DNA of 13,366 nt from CAYOXX01 sp964408025 (GTDB taxonomy: Bacteria > Acidobacteriota > DATKUA01): NCBI GenBank assembly GCA_964408025.1, contig CAYOXX010000089.1, positions 1-13,366 of the forward strand, given 5' to 3'. The position numbers and the translations under genes are program-made. Below are positions 1 through 7,563 of this stretch, piece by piece (positions within the stretch are counted from its first letter, which is position 1; every line of letters begins with the position of its first letter). Under the pieces are notes generated by a model. It had not been told where the DNA came from. It saw only the letters and a list, made by a program, of their open reading frames with translations, and searched no databases.

Positions 1-933
1 GTCCTGCTGGTGCAGGAGCGCCACTTCACGCTCTTCAACATCGGAATGGCGCCCGCAGCCGCGCCGGGGATCGCCGGTCGGGTGCTCTCGCCGAATGGCG
101 AGCCGGCGGTCGGCGCAGAGGCGGTGGTGACCGACGCCGCGGGCGAGGAGGTGGCCCGCTTCGCGGCCGGTGCCGAGGGGCGCTTCTCCGGCGAGTTGCC
201 ACCGGGCGAGTATCTGGTAGGCGCGCAATGCGAGGGCTTCGAGTCCGGGGAGGCCGTGCCGGTCACGGTTGCCGAGGGTATCGCGGCCGAGGCCACGCTG
301 AGGCTGGCAGGTCCCGAGCCGCGGGGCGGATTCCAGGGCCTGATACGCGCCCGCGCCGAGGGAGGCGCGGCGGGCCGCCCGATCCAGGGCGCAGAGGTGA
401 CAGCAACTAACGAAGGTGGCACCGCCAGCCGCTCTGCCACCTCAAACGAGATCGGATTCTACAGGCTGCTCGTCGCACCGGGCCGCTGGCACCTGAGCGC
501 CTCACACCCCGATTTCGAGCCCGCCGACAGCGGTCCGCCGGGCCTGGAGGCGGAAGCCGAGGGGATGCGCACCTGGAACACCCTGCTGCGGCCGCTGGTG
601 CCGATCTCCGGCATCGGCACCTGCCGCCGCCAGTTCCCCATCGGCATCGGCTCATCATACGGCGAGCGGCACATCGTCTACCTGCGGGTCCGCCACCCGG
701 GGACCGTGACCGCCGTGTTCCGCTGGAGCGGCGACGCCGCCGGCCTGGCGCTTATCGTGCGCGGCCCCGACGGCGTGCCGCTGCGCGTGGACGGGCGTTC
801 TCCGCTGCGGCTGACGATACAGGTAAGGCAGGAGCAGATCGCCCGCGGTTTCCAGTGGGAGATCGGCGTCGCCAACTTCGGCGGCGGCAGCGCCCAGGGA
901 ACGCTTAGCGTCAGCTTCCCCTGCGAACGCTGA
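1..933 (+). CDS. Secreted-type protein with two carboxypeptidase-regulatory-like domains and PPC-like C-terminus (5' end missing)
   Basis: The reading frame is open from base 1, so the true start lies outside the window; the GTG at position 10 is probably internal. Numbering from that GTG, residues about 18-100 form a first CarboxypepD_reg/CnaB-like beta-sandwich (G-x-V-x-x-P-N-G-E-P, then G-R-F-S ... P-P-G-E-Y). Residues about 107-197 form a second one (P-I-Q-G-A-E-V, then G-F-Y-R-L-L-V-A-P-G-R-W). Residues about 205-304 resemble a pre-peptidase C-terminal (PPC) domain, with a W-S-G-D...L-A-L-I-V-R-G-P-D-G core. Such domains are usually extracellular add-ons to surface proteins or proteases and act in stability or carbohydrate/protein contact. 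No catalytic domain is visible in this part. The protein ends about 3 residues after the PPC-like domain, so the 3' end looks natural. Function of the whole protein is unknown. Confidence 0.75.
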   Translation, partial: VLLVQERHFTLFNIGMAPAAAPGIAGRVLSPNGEPAVGAEAVVTDAAGEEVARFAAGAEGRFSGELPPGEYLVGAQCEGFESGEAVPVTVAEGIAAEATLRLAGPEPRGGFQGLIRARAEGGAAGRPIQGAEVTATNEGGTASRSATSNEIGFYRLLVAPGRWHLSASHPDFEPADSGPPGLEAEAEGMRTWNTLLRPLVPISGIGTCRRQFPIGIGSSYGERHIVYLRVRHPGTVTAVFRWSGDAAGLALIVRGPDGVPLRVDGRSPLRLTIQVRQEQIARGFQWEIGVANFGGGSAQGTLSVSFPCER

Positions 934-979
934 ATCACTCGCGCGGGCTCCCCCAAAGGCGGCGGACAAGCTCCTGCCT

Positions 980-1000
980 GCGCCTAGGCGCGTAGTTGTT
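980..1000 (+). terminator. Weak candidate terminator after the 1-933 gene
   Basis: GCGCCTAGGCGC (980-991) is a perfect 12-bp palindrome. As RNA it can make only a 4-bp GC stem with a CUAG loop (plus one possible G-U pair). The following gtagttgttg... is fairly T-rich but has no solid T-run. It lies 47 bases after the stop codon. A protein-binding site is an equally good reading. Confidence 0.25.
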
Positions 1001-1049
1001 GTATTTTCAGTTGTAGGTGCGTATTTTTAGGGCGCGCGTTTATCTTTAG
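1001..1049 (+). repeat. Three imperfect 10-bp repeats at about 20-bp spacing
   Basis: GTATTTTCAG (1001-1010), GTATTTTTAG (1021-1030) and TTATCTTTAG (1040-1049) begin 20 and 19 bp apart, close to two helical turns. The first two differ at one base; the third differs from the second at two. The phasing would put all three on one face of the DNA. Binding by a protein is inferred, not shown. Confidence 0.4.
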
Positions 1050-1122
1050 CTCGCATGTTGCACAAGGTTTGGCCGGCTCTGGTGTTAAGTTATTGATTTT
1101 TTGACCTTTCCAGCGATCTATC

Positions 1123-1134
1123 CACAGAACTGTG
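1123..1134. repeat. Short palindrome CACAG-AA-CTGTG
   Basis: Two perfect 5-bp half-sites (1123-1127 and 1130-1134) are separated by AA. The left half overlaps CTATCCACA (1118-1126), one base from a DnaA-box consensus. The form fits a small operator, but no regulator is encoded next to it. Confidence 0.3.
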
Positions 1135-1157
1135 AGGTTACATATTGTCACCGGCGA

Positions 1158-1239
1158 GCCGATTTTCCCGGAGGTCGCGGCGAGGGCGGTTTTGGGCCCG
1201 CAGGCGTGGTTAGCGCCACGTCAAGGGTCCAAAATCGGC
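1158..1239. repeat. Inverted repeat (9-bp arms) enclosing a small hairpin
   Basis: GCCGATTTT (1158-1166) and AAAATCGGC (1231-1239) are perfect reverse complements. Inside, CCC (1167-1169) can pair with GGG (1225-1227), leaving a 3-base bulge. CGTGG (1205-1209) pairs with CCACG (1216-1220) over a 6-base loop. It sits just downstream of the minus-strand kinase stop, so a role in 3' end formation or as a structured RNA is possible. No T-run follows on either strand that would make it a standard terminator. Confidence 0.4.
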
Positions 1240-1314
1240 CGCAACAAAGTGATTCTGGGAAAGCGGCCGCTGGACTGCTGAATCTTGTACAATATGCGGA
1301 TTGGACCTTCGGAA

Positions 1315-4300
1315 TCAGCCCAGCGTGAAATAGAACGTCGCTCCCTTGCCGACTTCACCCTCGGCCCGGATCCTTCCGCCGTGGCGGTGGACGATGCGTT
1401 GCACCGTCGCCAGGCCGATGCCGGTGCCCTTGAACTCGCTTCCGGTGTGCAGGCGTTGGAACGCCACGAAGAGCTTGTCGGCCTCTGCGGGATCGAAGCC
1501 AACTCCGTTGTCCCGGACGAAGAATTCTCGCTTGCCTTCGTGCTCGGTCGCGCCGAACTCGATCTTCGCTTTCTTTCTCTTGACCGAGAACTTCCAGGCG
1601 TTGCCGAGCAGATTCTCCAATACTATTTGCATCAGCCGCGCATCCGCCTCGGCCGCCAAGCCTTCGGCGATCTCGAAGCCGACCTTGCGCTCCGGTTCCG
1701 AGACCTGGAGCTGACTCGCGACCATGCGCGCGAGCACGCTCAAGTCAACCGGCCCGATGCTCAGCTCGCTGCGGGTCAAGTGCGAAAGCCTGAGCAGATC
1801 ATCGATGAGCCGGCTCATCTGTTTGCAGGACGCGATGATCTTATGCAGGTACTCTTTGCCCTTCTCCTCGAGCTTATCTGCATAGCCGTCTAATAATATC
1901 TGGCTGAAGCCGCTGAGGTGGCGCAGCGGAGCGCGCAGGTCGTGAGAGACGGAGTAGCTGAACGCCTCCAGCTCCGTGTTTACGTCTTCGAGTTCTACTG
2001 TCCGCTGCTCGAGCTGGCCGTGGGACTCCTTCAGCTCCTGCTCCGCCCGCTTGCGCCGGGTTATGTCGAAGATAATGCCCCGTATACCCGCTGGTTTGCC
2101 TTCCCGCCTGATCAGGGTCGAATGCATGATCGCCGGGAACGTGCTGCCGTCTTTCCTGAGGATGGTAAACTCGCCGGCAGGTATCTCTTCTCCGCTGAGC
2201 ATCTTTCGAAAATACTTGACTAATCTTGGGCGATCCTCAGGGAGGAAGAACCGTAAGGGATTTAAGCCCTTGAAGATTTCCTCTTGGGTATATCCCGACA
2301 TCTCGTATCCGATACTGTTTAGGAATGTGTATCTGCCCCTGGCGTCGATTTCAAATATCGGTTGCGGCAGCAGATCCGACAGCTCACGGAACTTCTCCTC
2401 GCTTTCCTGCAGCGCTTTCTCCGCCAGCTTGCGCTCGGTGATATCCGTCAGAATCCCCTGGATGGCGCTATCATCGAGCAGAATGGAGTTTTCCAAAACC
2501 CATACCTCTGTCCCGTCCTTCTTCTTCAGACGATATTCCAGATTGGTAATTTCCCTCAGTTCTTCCAATTGCGAGACGAATCTCTCGCGGTCCTCGTCCT
2601 CGAAATATAACTCCTGGGCACCCACGTCGACGATCTCCTCGGGAGAATCGTAGCCCAGCATGCGCGCGAAGGCCTCGTTGCACTCCAGGATATTTCCCTC
2701 AAAGGAGGTACTGTAGACTCCCGCGATATTACTTTCGAACAGCCGACGGTACTTCTCCCCGGAAGCCCTTAACGCCTCCTCCGCCCGCTTACGCTCGGTG
2801 ATTTCTTGTCGAGCAGCTTCGTACAGGCGAGCGTTGTCAATGGCGACGGCTAGCTGATTGGCAATAGTCTGCAACGTGAAGACATCAGCTTGGGAGAAGG
2901 CATTAAGCTCAACGCTCTGAGTATCCAGTACCCCGATGGCCTTCCCCTTCAACTTGATAGGCACCGCCAGCTCGGATTTCGTTTCTATTGTATCCATTGC
3001 AGAATAGTAGCGGGCATCCTGGGTTACATCGGGAACAAGCAACGGTTCACCGCTTCCAGCTACCCAACCGGTGATGCCTTCGGATCCTATGCGTAGCCGC
3101 AGGCGATCCTCTAGAGCCTTGATGGAGGGGAGCGTGGTTGCCTTTAACACTAGGTCATTGCCATCTACTAACATAATGATGACGTTGACATAATCGAATG
3201 TGTCGCCAATCAATTTGACCGCGTGGTGAAGCAATTCATCTAAATCCAGGATCGCGGTCGTACTCTGCCCTACTTGAGCGATAAGCTCCAAGCGGGTTGC
3301 TTTCTCCTTAATTGCTTCATCAGACCGTTTACGTTCTGTTACGTCGCGGAAAATTCCTTGCAATAGTTTCCTATCGCCGAGATCTAAAAGGTTGGCCTTG
3401 ATATCCACGTACTTGATTTTGCCGGCGCTGGTAATGACCCGTGCTTCCAGAACCTTCCCCTCGTTATCCTCGAGGTGCTTCTTGAAGCTCTCCGAGAACC
3501 CGTCTGTGATATCGTCCGGAGGGTGGAGGATTGATTGAGGTTGCCCGATCAAATCGTGTTTTGACCTTTCAACTAGGTTTGCCGCTGCTCGGTTACAGTC
3601 TATGATCTCGCCTGTGTTTGCGTCGGCGAGGACTATGCCATCTAGGGCATGCTCGAACAGCTTACTGTACCTTTCTTCACTTTTCCGTATCTCCTCCTCG
3701 GCCTGCTTGCGCTCGATAGCCATCGCCGCCTGCGCGGAGACGAACTCCAGGATCTTCTCCTCTTCCTCCCCGTACCGAACCCCCTCGGTGTAGGTCTGAA
3801 CCACGAGCACTCCGATCGTCTCCTCGGGCGTCCTCAGGGGCACGCCGAGCCAATCGATGGAGGGCGCTCCTATCGATTCCACCTCTCCCTGCTCCGCCAG
3901 CCGTTCGAAAACGTCCGGCGTGGCCAGCAGCGATCTGCCGGTGCGCAGAACGTACTCCGTCAGGCCCTTGCCGAGCTTCCTCGGCGCTGGCGTCTCGTCG
4001 AACTGGTCGGCGAAGTAGGGGAAACTGAGCATATCCGATGAGTGGTCGTAGAGGGAGATGTAGAAGTTTTCGGCCGGCATCAGCTCGCCGATGATGCCGT
4101 GGATCGAGCTAAACAACTCTTGGAGGTTTTTGGCTGCGTTTGCTGTCTCTGAGATCCGGTAGATCGATTCCCTAACCCTCTCCGAGCGCTTGCGCTCGGT
4201 GATGTCGTGGTAGACGCCACGGTAGGCGCTTAGCTTACCGTCGGTGTCGAATACCGGCACGCCGCTGGTCTCCAGCATCACCTCGTGGCCGTCCTTGTGC

Positions 4301-5490
4301 AGATTGACGTTCTCCAACCTCACAATCGGCTTGCGTGACTCCACTATCTCCCGGAAGGCGGAGGCTACCCTCTCGGCCTCTTGCGGGGGCATGAGATCGA
4401 ACGGCGTCTTGCCGACGATCTCATCCGGCTCGTATCCCAGCAGGTCCTTGGCTCTCGGACCCGCGTAGGTATAGACGCCGTCGACGTCCACCTCCCAGAT
4501 CCAATCGCTCGTGCTCTCGGTCAGGTCACGGAACCACTCCTCGCTTTTGCGCAGCGCTTCCTCGGCCTGCGTGTGCTTCTTTTCGATTTCACTTCTGTGA
4601 AGGGCGAGGGTGATATCTCCCGCGACTTCAGAAAAAAGCAACTGCTCCTCCTGATCGGGGAGCAGCTCGGGTATTATCGAAACGGTCAGCACACCGTAGA
4701 CCTTGTCCGCGTGTTCCAGCCGCACCGCCATCGAGCCTTTTTCCGCTTCGAGATCAAAAAGTGGACACTCGCCGCAGGCCTCATCTGTTTTCACTCTTGC
4801 CACGACGCCCGGCTGACGAAGTGCTTGTTGTACGCAACTTGCAGTTTTACCAGCCTGCAGGTACTTCTCCAGCAGCGTGGAATCCTTGCCGATTCCCGTG
4901 CCGGTCGTTTTTGTCAAGCTCTCGGCTTCATCAAGCAATGCGATCCAGGCACAGTCGTAACCACGCATCTCAACAAGGCTCTCACAGACCCCGTCGAGTA
5001 TCTTGTCGATGTCGCTCTCTCTCGTGATCAGTTGGTTGACGTTGCGGATGGCTCGGAGCACGAGGTTAAGGTGTTTTATTCTCTCGTCCGCCCTCCTGCG
5101 TTCGTCGCGCTGCGCTTTCGCATCGACGACTCGTCCGATGCTGTTGATCAAGCGGTCGTAATGAGCGAAGCCGACCTCTTTCGTGTAGTAGTCATCGGCC
5201 CCCGCGCGCAGCGCCTCGGCTGCGATCTCCTCGCTGCCCTGGCCGGTGAGGAAAATGAAAGGGATTTGGTCGCCCCGCTCGCGCAGCTTGTAGAGAAGCT
5301 GCAGGCCGTCCATTCCGGGCATTTGGTAATCGCACAGGACGCAGTCGTAACCGGCTTTTGCGAGCTTGCCCAAAGCCGTCCGCGCGGACTCGGCCCAATC
5401 GATCTGCAGGTCCTTACTGTGGAGCTTTAGCTGGCGCTCAACCAGTATGTAATCTTCTTGGATGTCCTCGACATGGAGGATTCTTATCAC
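1315..5490 (-). CDS. Soluble hybrid sensor histidine kinase, REC-(GAF/PAS)n-HisKA-HATPase
   Basis: This 1391-residue protein has no membrane segment and is probably a cytoplasmic signalling kinase. Approximate domains: REC 1-125 (acidic pair E8/D9, phospho-acceptor D54, T82, K104); GAF 158-300 with Cys 219, 239 and 242; PAS 315-435; GAF 445-595; PAS 600-722; GAF 735-890; PAS 905-1022; PAS 1027-1145; coiled coil about 1145-1175; HisKA about 1170-1240 with phospho-His H1183 in S-V-S-H-D-L-R-A-P-L; HATPase 1278-1390 with N-box N1293/N1297, G1 box D-N-G-V-G-F-D (1327-1333) and G2 box G-T-G-I-G-L (1355-1360). All catalytic motifs look intact. The start is GTG at 5490, with GAGGA five bases upstream. 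A REC at the N-terminus means another kinase could control it, or its own His could feed back. Ligands of the GAF/PAS domains cannot be read from sequence. No DNA-binding response regulator lies next to it. Confidence 0.93.
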   Translation of the reverse strand: MIRILHVEDIQEDYILVERQLKLHSKDLQIDWAESARTALGKLAKAGYDCVLCDYQMPGMDGLQLLYKLRERGDQIPFIFLTGQGSEEIAAEALRAGADDYYTKEVGFAHYDRLINSIGRVVDAKAQRDERRRADERIKHLNLVLRAIRNVNQLITRESDIDKILDGVCESLVEMRGYDCAWIALLDEAESLTKTTGTGIGKDSTLLEKYLQAGKTASCVQQALRQPGVVARVKTDEACGECPLFDLEAEKGSMAVRLEHADKVYGVLTVSIIPELLPDQEEQLLFSEVAGDITLALHRSEIEKKHTQAEEALRKSEEWFRDLTESTSDWIWEVDVDGVYTYAGPRAKDLLGYEPDEIVGKTPFDLMPPQEAERVASAFREIVESRKPIVRLENVNLHKDGHEVMLETSGVPVFDTDGKLSAYRGVYHDITERKRSERVRESIYRISETANAAKNLQELFSSIHGIIGELMPAENFYISLYDHSSDMLSFPYFADQFDETPAPRKLGKGLTEYVLRTGRSLLATPDVFERLAEQGEVESIGAPSIDWLGVPLRTPEETIGVLVVQTYTEGVRYGEEEEKILEFVSAQAAMAIERKQAEEEIRKSEERYSKLFEHALDGIVLADANTGEIIDCNRAAANLVERSKHDLIGQPQSILHPPDDITDGFSESFKKHLEDNEGKVLEARVITSAGKIKYVDIKANLLDLGDRKLLQGIFRDVTERKRSDEAIKEKATRLELIAQVGQSTTAILDLDELLHHAVKLIGDTFDYVNVIIMLVDGNDLVLKATTLPSIKALEDRLRLRIGSEGITGWVAGSGEPLLVPDVTQDARYYSAMDTIETKSELAVPIKLKGKAIGVLDTQSVELNAFSQADVFTLQTIANQLAVAIDNARLYEAARQEITERKRAEEALRASGEKYRRLFESNIAGVYSTSFEGNILECNEAFARMLGYDSPEEIVDVGAQELYFEDEDRERFVSQLEELREITNLEYRLKKKDGTEVWVLENSILLDDSAIQGILTDITERKLAEKALQESEEKFRELSDLLPQPIFEIDARGRYTFLNSIGYEMSGYTQEEIFKGLNPLRFFLPEDRPRLVKYFRKMLSGEEIPAGEFTILRKDGSTFPAIMHSTLIRREGKPAGIRGIIFDITRRKRAEQELKESHGQLEQRTVELEDVNTELEAFSYSVSHDLRAPLRHLSGFSQILLDGYADKLEEKGKEYLHKIIASCKQMSRLIDDLLRLSHLTRSELSIGPVDLSVLARMVASQLQVSEPERKVGFEIAEGLAAEADARLMQIVLENLLGNAWKFSVKRKKAKIEFGATEHEGKREFFVRDNGVGFDPAEADKLFVAFQRLHTGSEFKGTGIGLATVQRIVHRHGGRIRAEGEVGKGATFYFTLG

Positions 5491-5505
5491 CGTCTTCCTC
5501 TCTAA
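5491..5505 (-). promoter_or_regulatory. Ribosome binding site fixing the GTG start of the kinase
   Basis: On the minus strand GAGGA (5500-5496) is followed by AGACG and then GTG (5490-5488). This 5-base spacing supports the GTG start, after which the REC begins at once (I-R-I-L-H-V-E-D). Confidence 0.7.
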
Positions 5506-5600
5506 CGACCCCTGATGGCTCCTCGTGTGGCCGATATATGCCGGGCAAATCTACGTTCCCCTCTATCGCTCCCCGTTTCTGAGCGGATATTGTTGCTCCC

Positions 5601-5628
5601 AATATAACACACATTTTTAACTTGTCAC
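5601..5628 (-). promoter_or_regulatory. Candidate sigma-70 promoter of the sensor kinase
   Basis: On the minus strand GTGACA (5628-5623; 5 of 6 to TTGACA), a 16-base spacer and TATATT (5606-5601; 5 of 6 to TATAAT) make a good housekeeping promoter, with a TG-n extended -10 just before. It lies in an AT-rich island in otherwise GC-rich DNA. The predicted start near 5594 gives a leader of about 104 bases, holding a small hairpin (CGCTC/GAGCG, 5567-5585). It suggests the kinase is transcribed separately from the htpX operon behind it. Confidence 0.55.
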
Positions 5629-5730
5629 CGACAGTTTTTTCACCCTTGTTTCGTTGTGAAGAAGGTCAACGACCGGAGCTGCTTTTCTGGATTTTGTTTT
5701 GGATCCCGCGTCGGCGCTCGAGGAACGATA

Positions 5731-6978
5731 CTACCTGTCGGTCCGGCTCTCAGTCGCTGCGTTCGGAGAAGCCTGGCCAGCGACGACGTGGGTCCTGCCG
5801 CAGTGGGGGCACTTGACGTGCTTGCCGCTGTAGGCGGGCGGGACCTTGAGCGTGGTGCCGCAGGCGCAGGCGAGGAAGATGTACTGGTTCAGCTTCCAGA
5901 GCGCGTCGGTGGTCTCGCGCACGCGGTCGTGGCGGCTCCGCTCGTCCTTGGCCGCCGGCTTCTTCGCCGAGATATCCCGCGCGGCGCCGAGCGAGCCGGC
6001 CGGTATGACGCCGACCGGCCTGCCGGTTATCTTGCGGTAGGCGCCGTCGTAGGCGAGGAGGCCGGCGCTGCCGGCCATCGAGCGCAGGATCTTGATCCTC
6101 TTCTCGGTCGGTGGGTGGGTGCTGAAGAGCCCGGAGCGCTTGTGGCTGCGGGCCTGCAGTGGGTTGACGAGGTAGCTGGGCGCGATCACCCGCGAGACGC
6201 CTTTCGGCTTGCCGGTTGAGCGGGAGATCTTCTCCAGGGCGCTGGCCAGCCCTTCTGGGTAACGCGTGAACTGGGCGCCGCTGGCGTCGGCCAGGTACTC
6301 GCGCTTCCTGGAGATGGCGAAGTAGATAAGCTGGGCCAGCACCGAGGCGAGAATTATCGCCACCACCGCTATCAGCAGGATGACGATCTGCGACGAGCCG
6401 CCGTCCCTGGAGGAGGTGCGCCGGCGGCCCATGCTGGAGTAGAAGAGGATCCTCATGCCGAGGTCGGCCACCAGCACTATGGTGCCCACCATGATGCCGA
6501 CCATCATCATGTAGAGGATGTCGCGGTTCTTGATGTGGCCCAGCTCGTGGGCGATCACGCCCTGGAGCTCGTCGCGGTTGAGCCGCTCCAGGAGACCGGA
6601 GGTCACGGCCACCGAGGCCTTCTCGGGGCTGCGGCCGGTGGCGAAGGCGTTGGGCGCGGCCTCGTCGATGATGTAAATGTCCGGCATCCGCCCCAGGCCC
6701 GAGGCGATAGTCATCTCCTCGACGACGTTGAACAGCACCGGGTGGTCCTTCTTGGCTATCTTGCGGGCGCCGCTGGCGGCGAGGAAGATCGAGCCGCCGC
6801 TGTAGAAGCTCGCCAGGGCGAGTATGACCCAGATGACGAAGGCCCAGAAGAGGCCGATGAGGCCGCCGCCCGGGATGAAGAGCTCGCCGAGCAGGTAGCC
6901 GAGGCCGAAGAAGAGTGCGGCCATGAGGACGACGAGGACGACCGACTTCCTCTGGTTGGCCCTGATCTGCTCCCACAT
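5731..6978 (-). CDS. htpX: HtpX-like M48 membrane zinc metalloprotease with C-terminal zinc ribbon
   Basis: A 415-residue integral membrane protease of the M48B (HtpX) family, which degrades damaged or misfolded membrane proteins with a cytosol-facing active site. Hydrophobic segments lie at about 12-34, 39-60, 155-180 and 197-222. The zinc motif H-E-L-G-H is at 144-148 (ligands H144 and H148, catalytic E145), and the third ligand is E227 in R-E-Y-L-A-D. D-E-A-A-P-N-A-F-A-T-G (105-115) is the usual strand before the active site. HtpX of E. coli is about 290 residues; here about 115 more follow residue 300. They end in a ribbon with C371-x-C373 and C390-x-x-C393, which could bind a second zinc. 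The ATG is one base after the lemA stop (TGA-T-ATG), so translation is probably coupled. It is the last gene of the zf-TFIIB/lemA/htpX operon. Confidence 0.93.
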   Translation of the reverse strand: MWEQIRANQRKSVVLVVLMAALFFGLGYLLGELFIPGGGLIGLFWAFVIWVILALASFYSGGSIFLAASGARKIAKKDHPVLFNVVEEMTIASGLGRMPDIYIIDEAAPNAFATGRSPEKASVAVTSGLLERLNRDELQGVIAHELGHIKNRDILYMMMVGIMVGTIVLVADLGMRILFYSSMGRRRTSSRDGGSSQIVILLIAVVAIILASVLAQLIYFAISRKREYLADASGAQFTRYPEGLASALEKISRSTGKPKGVSRVIAPSYLVNPLQARSHKRSGLFSTHPPTEKRIKILRSMAGSAGLLAYDGAYRKITGRPVGVIPAGSLGAARDISAKKPAAKDERSRHDRVRETTDALWKLNQYIFLACACGTTLKVPPAYSGKHVKCPHCGRTHVVAGQASPNAATESRTDR

Positions 6979-6979
6979 A

Positions 6980-7537
6980 TCAGAACTGGACCTCGGGGGC
7001 CTCGCGCTCGGCGGCGTCCTCGACCTCGAAGAAGTCGGCCTGCTTGAAGGCGAACGTGCCGGCGATGACGTTGCTGGGGAACATCTCGATCTTGTTGTTC
7101 AGCTTCATCGCCGAGTCGTTGTAGAACTGCCGCGCGAAGCTGATCTTGTTCTCCGTCGAGGTCAGCTCCTCCTGCAGGGCGAGGAAGTTCTGGTTGGCCT
7201 TCAGGTCGGGGTAGTTCTCGCTCACGGCGAACAGCGACCTCAGGGTCTGCGTGAGCATGTTCTCGGCCTGCGCACGCTTGAGGACGTCGTCGCTGATGTT
7301 GATCGCCTGCTGCCGCGCCTTGGTGACCGCCTCGAGGGTCTCCCGCTCGTGCCTCATGTACCCCTTGACCGTCTCGATCAGGTTGGGGATCAGGTCGTGG
7401 CGCCGCTTGAGCTGCACGTCGATCTGCGACCAGGCGTTGCGGACCGCGTTGCGCAGGCGCACCAGCGCGTTGAACAGCACGATTACGAAGACTACCAGGA
7501 CGACGGCAATCGCTAAAATGATCCAGAAAGCTAACAT
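6980..7537 (-). CDS. lemA: LemA family membrane-anchored protein
   Basis: The 185-residue product has one N-terminal membrane segment (about residues 2-23), then a helical domain typical of LemA: N-A-W-S-Q-I-D-V-Q-L-K-R-R-H-D-L-I-P-N-L, then V-K-G-Y-M-x-H-E. The family usually has a short N-terminal tail and a helical bundle on the other side of the membrane. Its molecular role is unsettled, but LemA genes often sit next to HtpX-type proteases. I chose ATG 7537 because AGGGGG stands five bases before it (TAAAG spacer) and because it starts the membrane segment directly. A start at 7624 would add 29 Ala/Gly-rich residues and overlap the gene before. Its stop is one base from the htpX ATG. Confidence 0.92.
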   Translation of the reverse strand: MLAFWIILAIAVVLVVFVIVLFNALVRLRNAVRNAWSQIDVQLKRRHDLIPNLIETVKGYMRHERETLEAVTKARQQAINISDDVLKRAQAENMLTQTLRSLFAVSENYPDLKANQNFLALQEELTSTENKISFARQFYNDSAMKLNNKIEMFPSNVIAGTFAFKQADFFEVEDAAEREAPEVQF

Positions 7538-7563
7538 CTTTACCCCCTGTGCTTTATCCGGCC

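Larger units (their letters stand above)
934..1314. other. 381-bp gene-free convergent intergenic region
   Basis: It lies between the stop of the plus-strand gene and the stop of the minus-strand kinase, so no promoter is required here. I see no convincing gene, tRNA or classical terminator. It holds a 12-bp palindrome (980-991), three related 10-mers at about 20-bp spacing (1001-1049), a CACAG-AA-CTGTG palindrome (1123-1134), and a 9-bp inverted repeat enclosing a small hairpin (1158-1239). The part from 1000 to 1145 is much richer in A+T than the neighbouring genes. Confidence 0.7.

Noticed and set aside
1056..1126. Two DnaA-box-like words (TGTTGCACA 1056-1064, CTATCCACA 1118-1126) in AT-rich DNA, as a replication origin
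   Set aside because: Each differs from the consensus at one base, only two are present, and no dnaA, dnaN or other origin-linked gene is nearby.
4381..5430. Long open frame of 349 codons on the plus strand opposite the kinase
   Set aside because: It lies wholly antisense to the REC/GAF/PAS coding region, has no recognisable domain, and arises from codon bias in GC-rich DNA. The minus-strand frame shows clear family motifs.
6535..7516. Plus-strand open frames opposite lemA and htpX (6535-7047, 6923-7516)
   Set aside because: Their composition (Asp/Glu/Leu/Arg-rich, low complexity) is typical of reverse-frame shadows, and the opposite strand encodes well-conserved HtpX and LemA.
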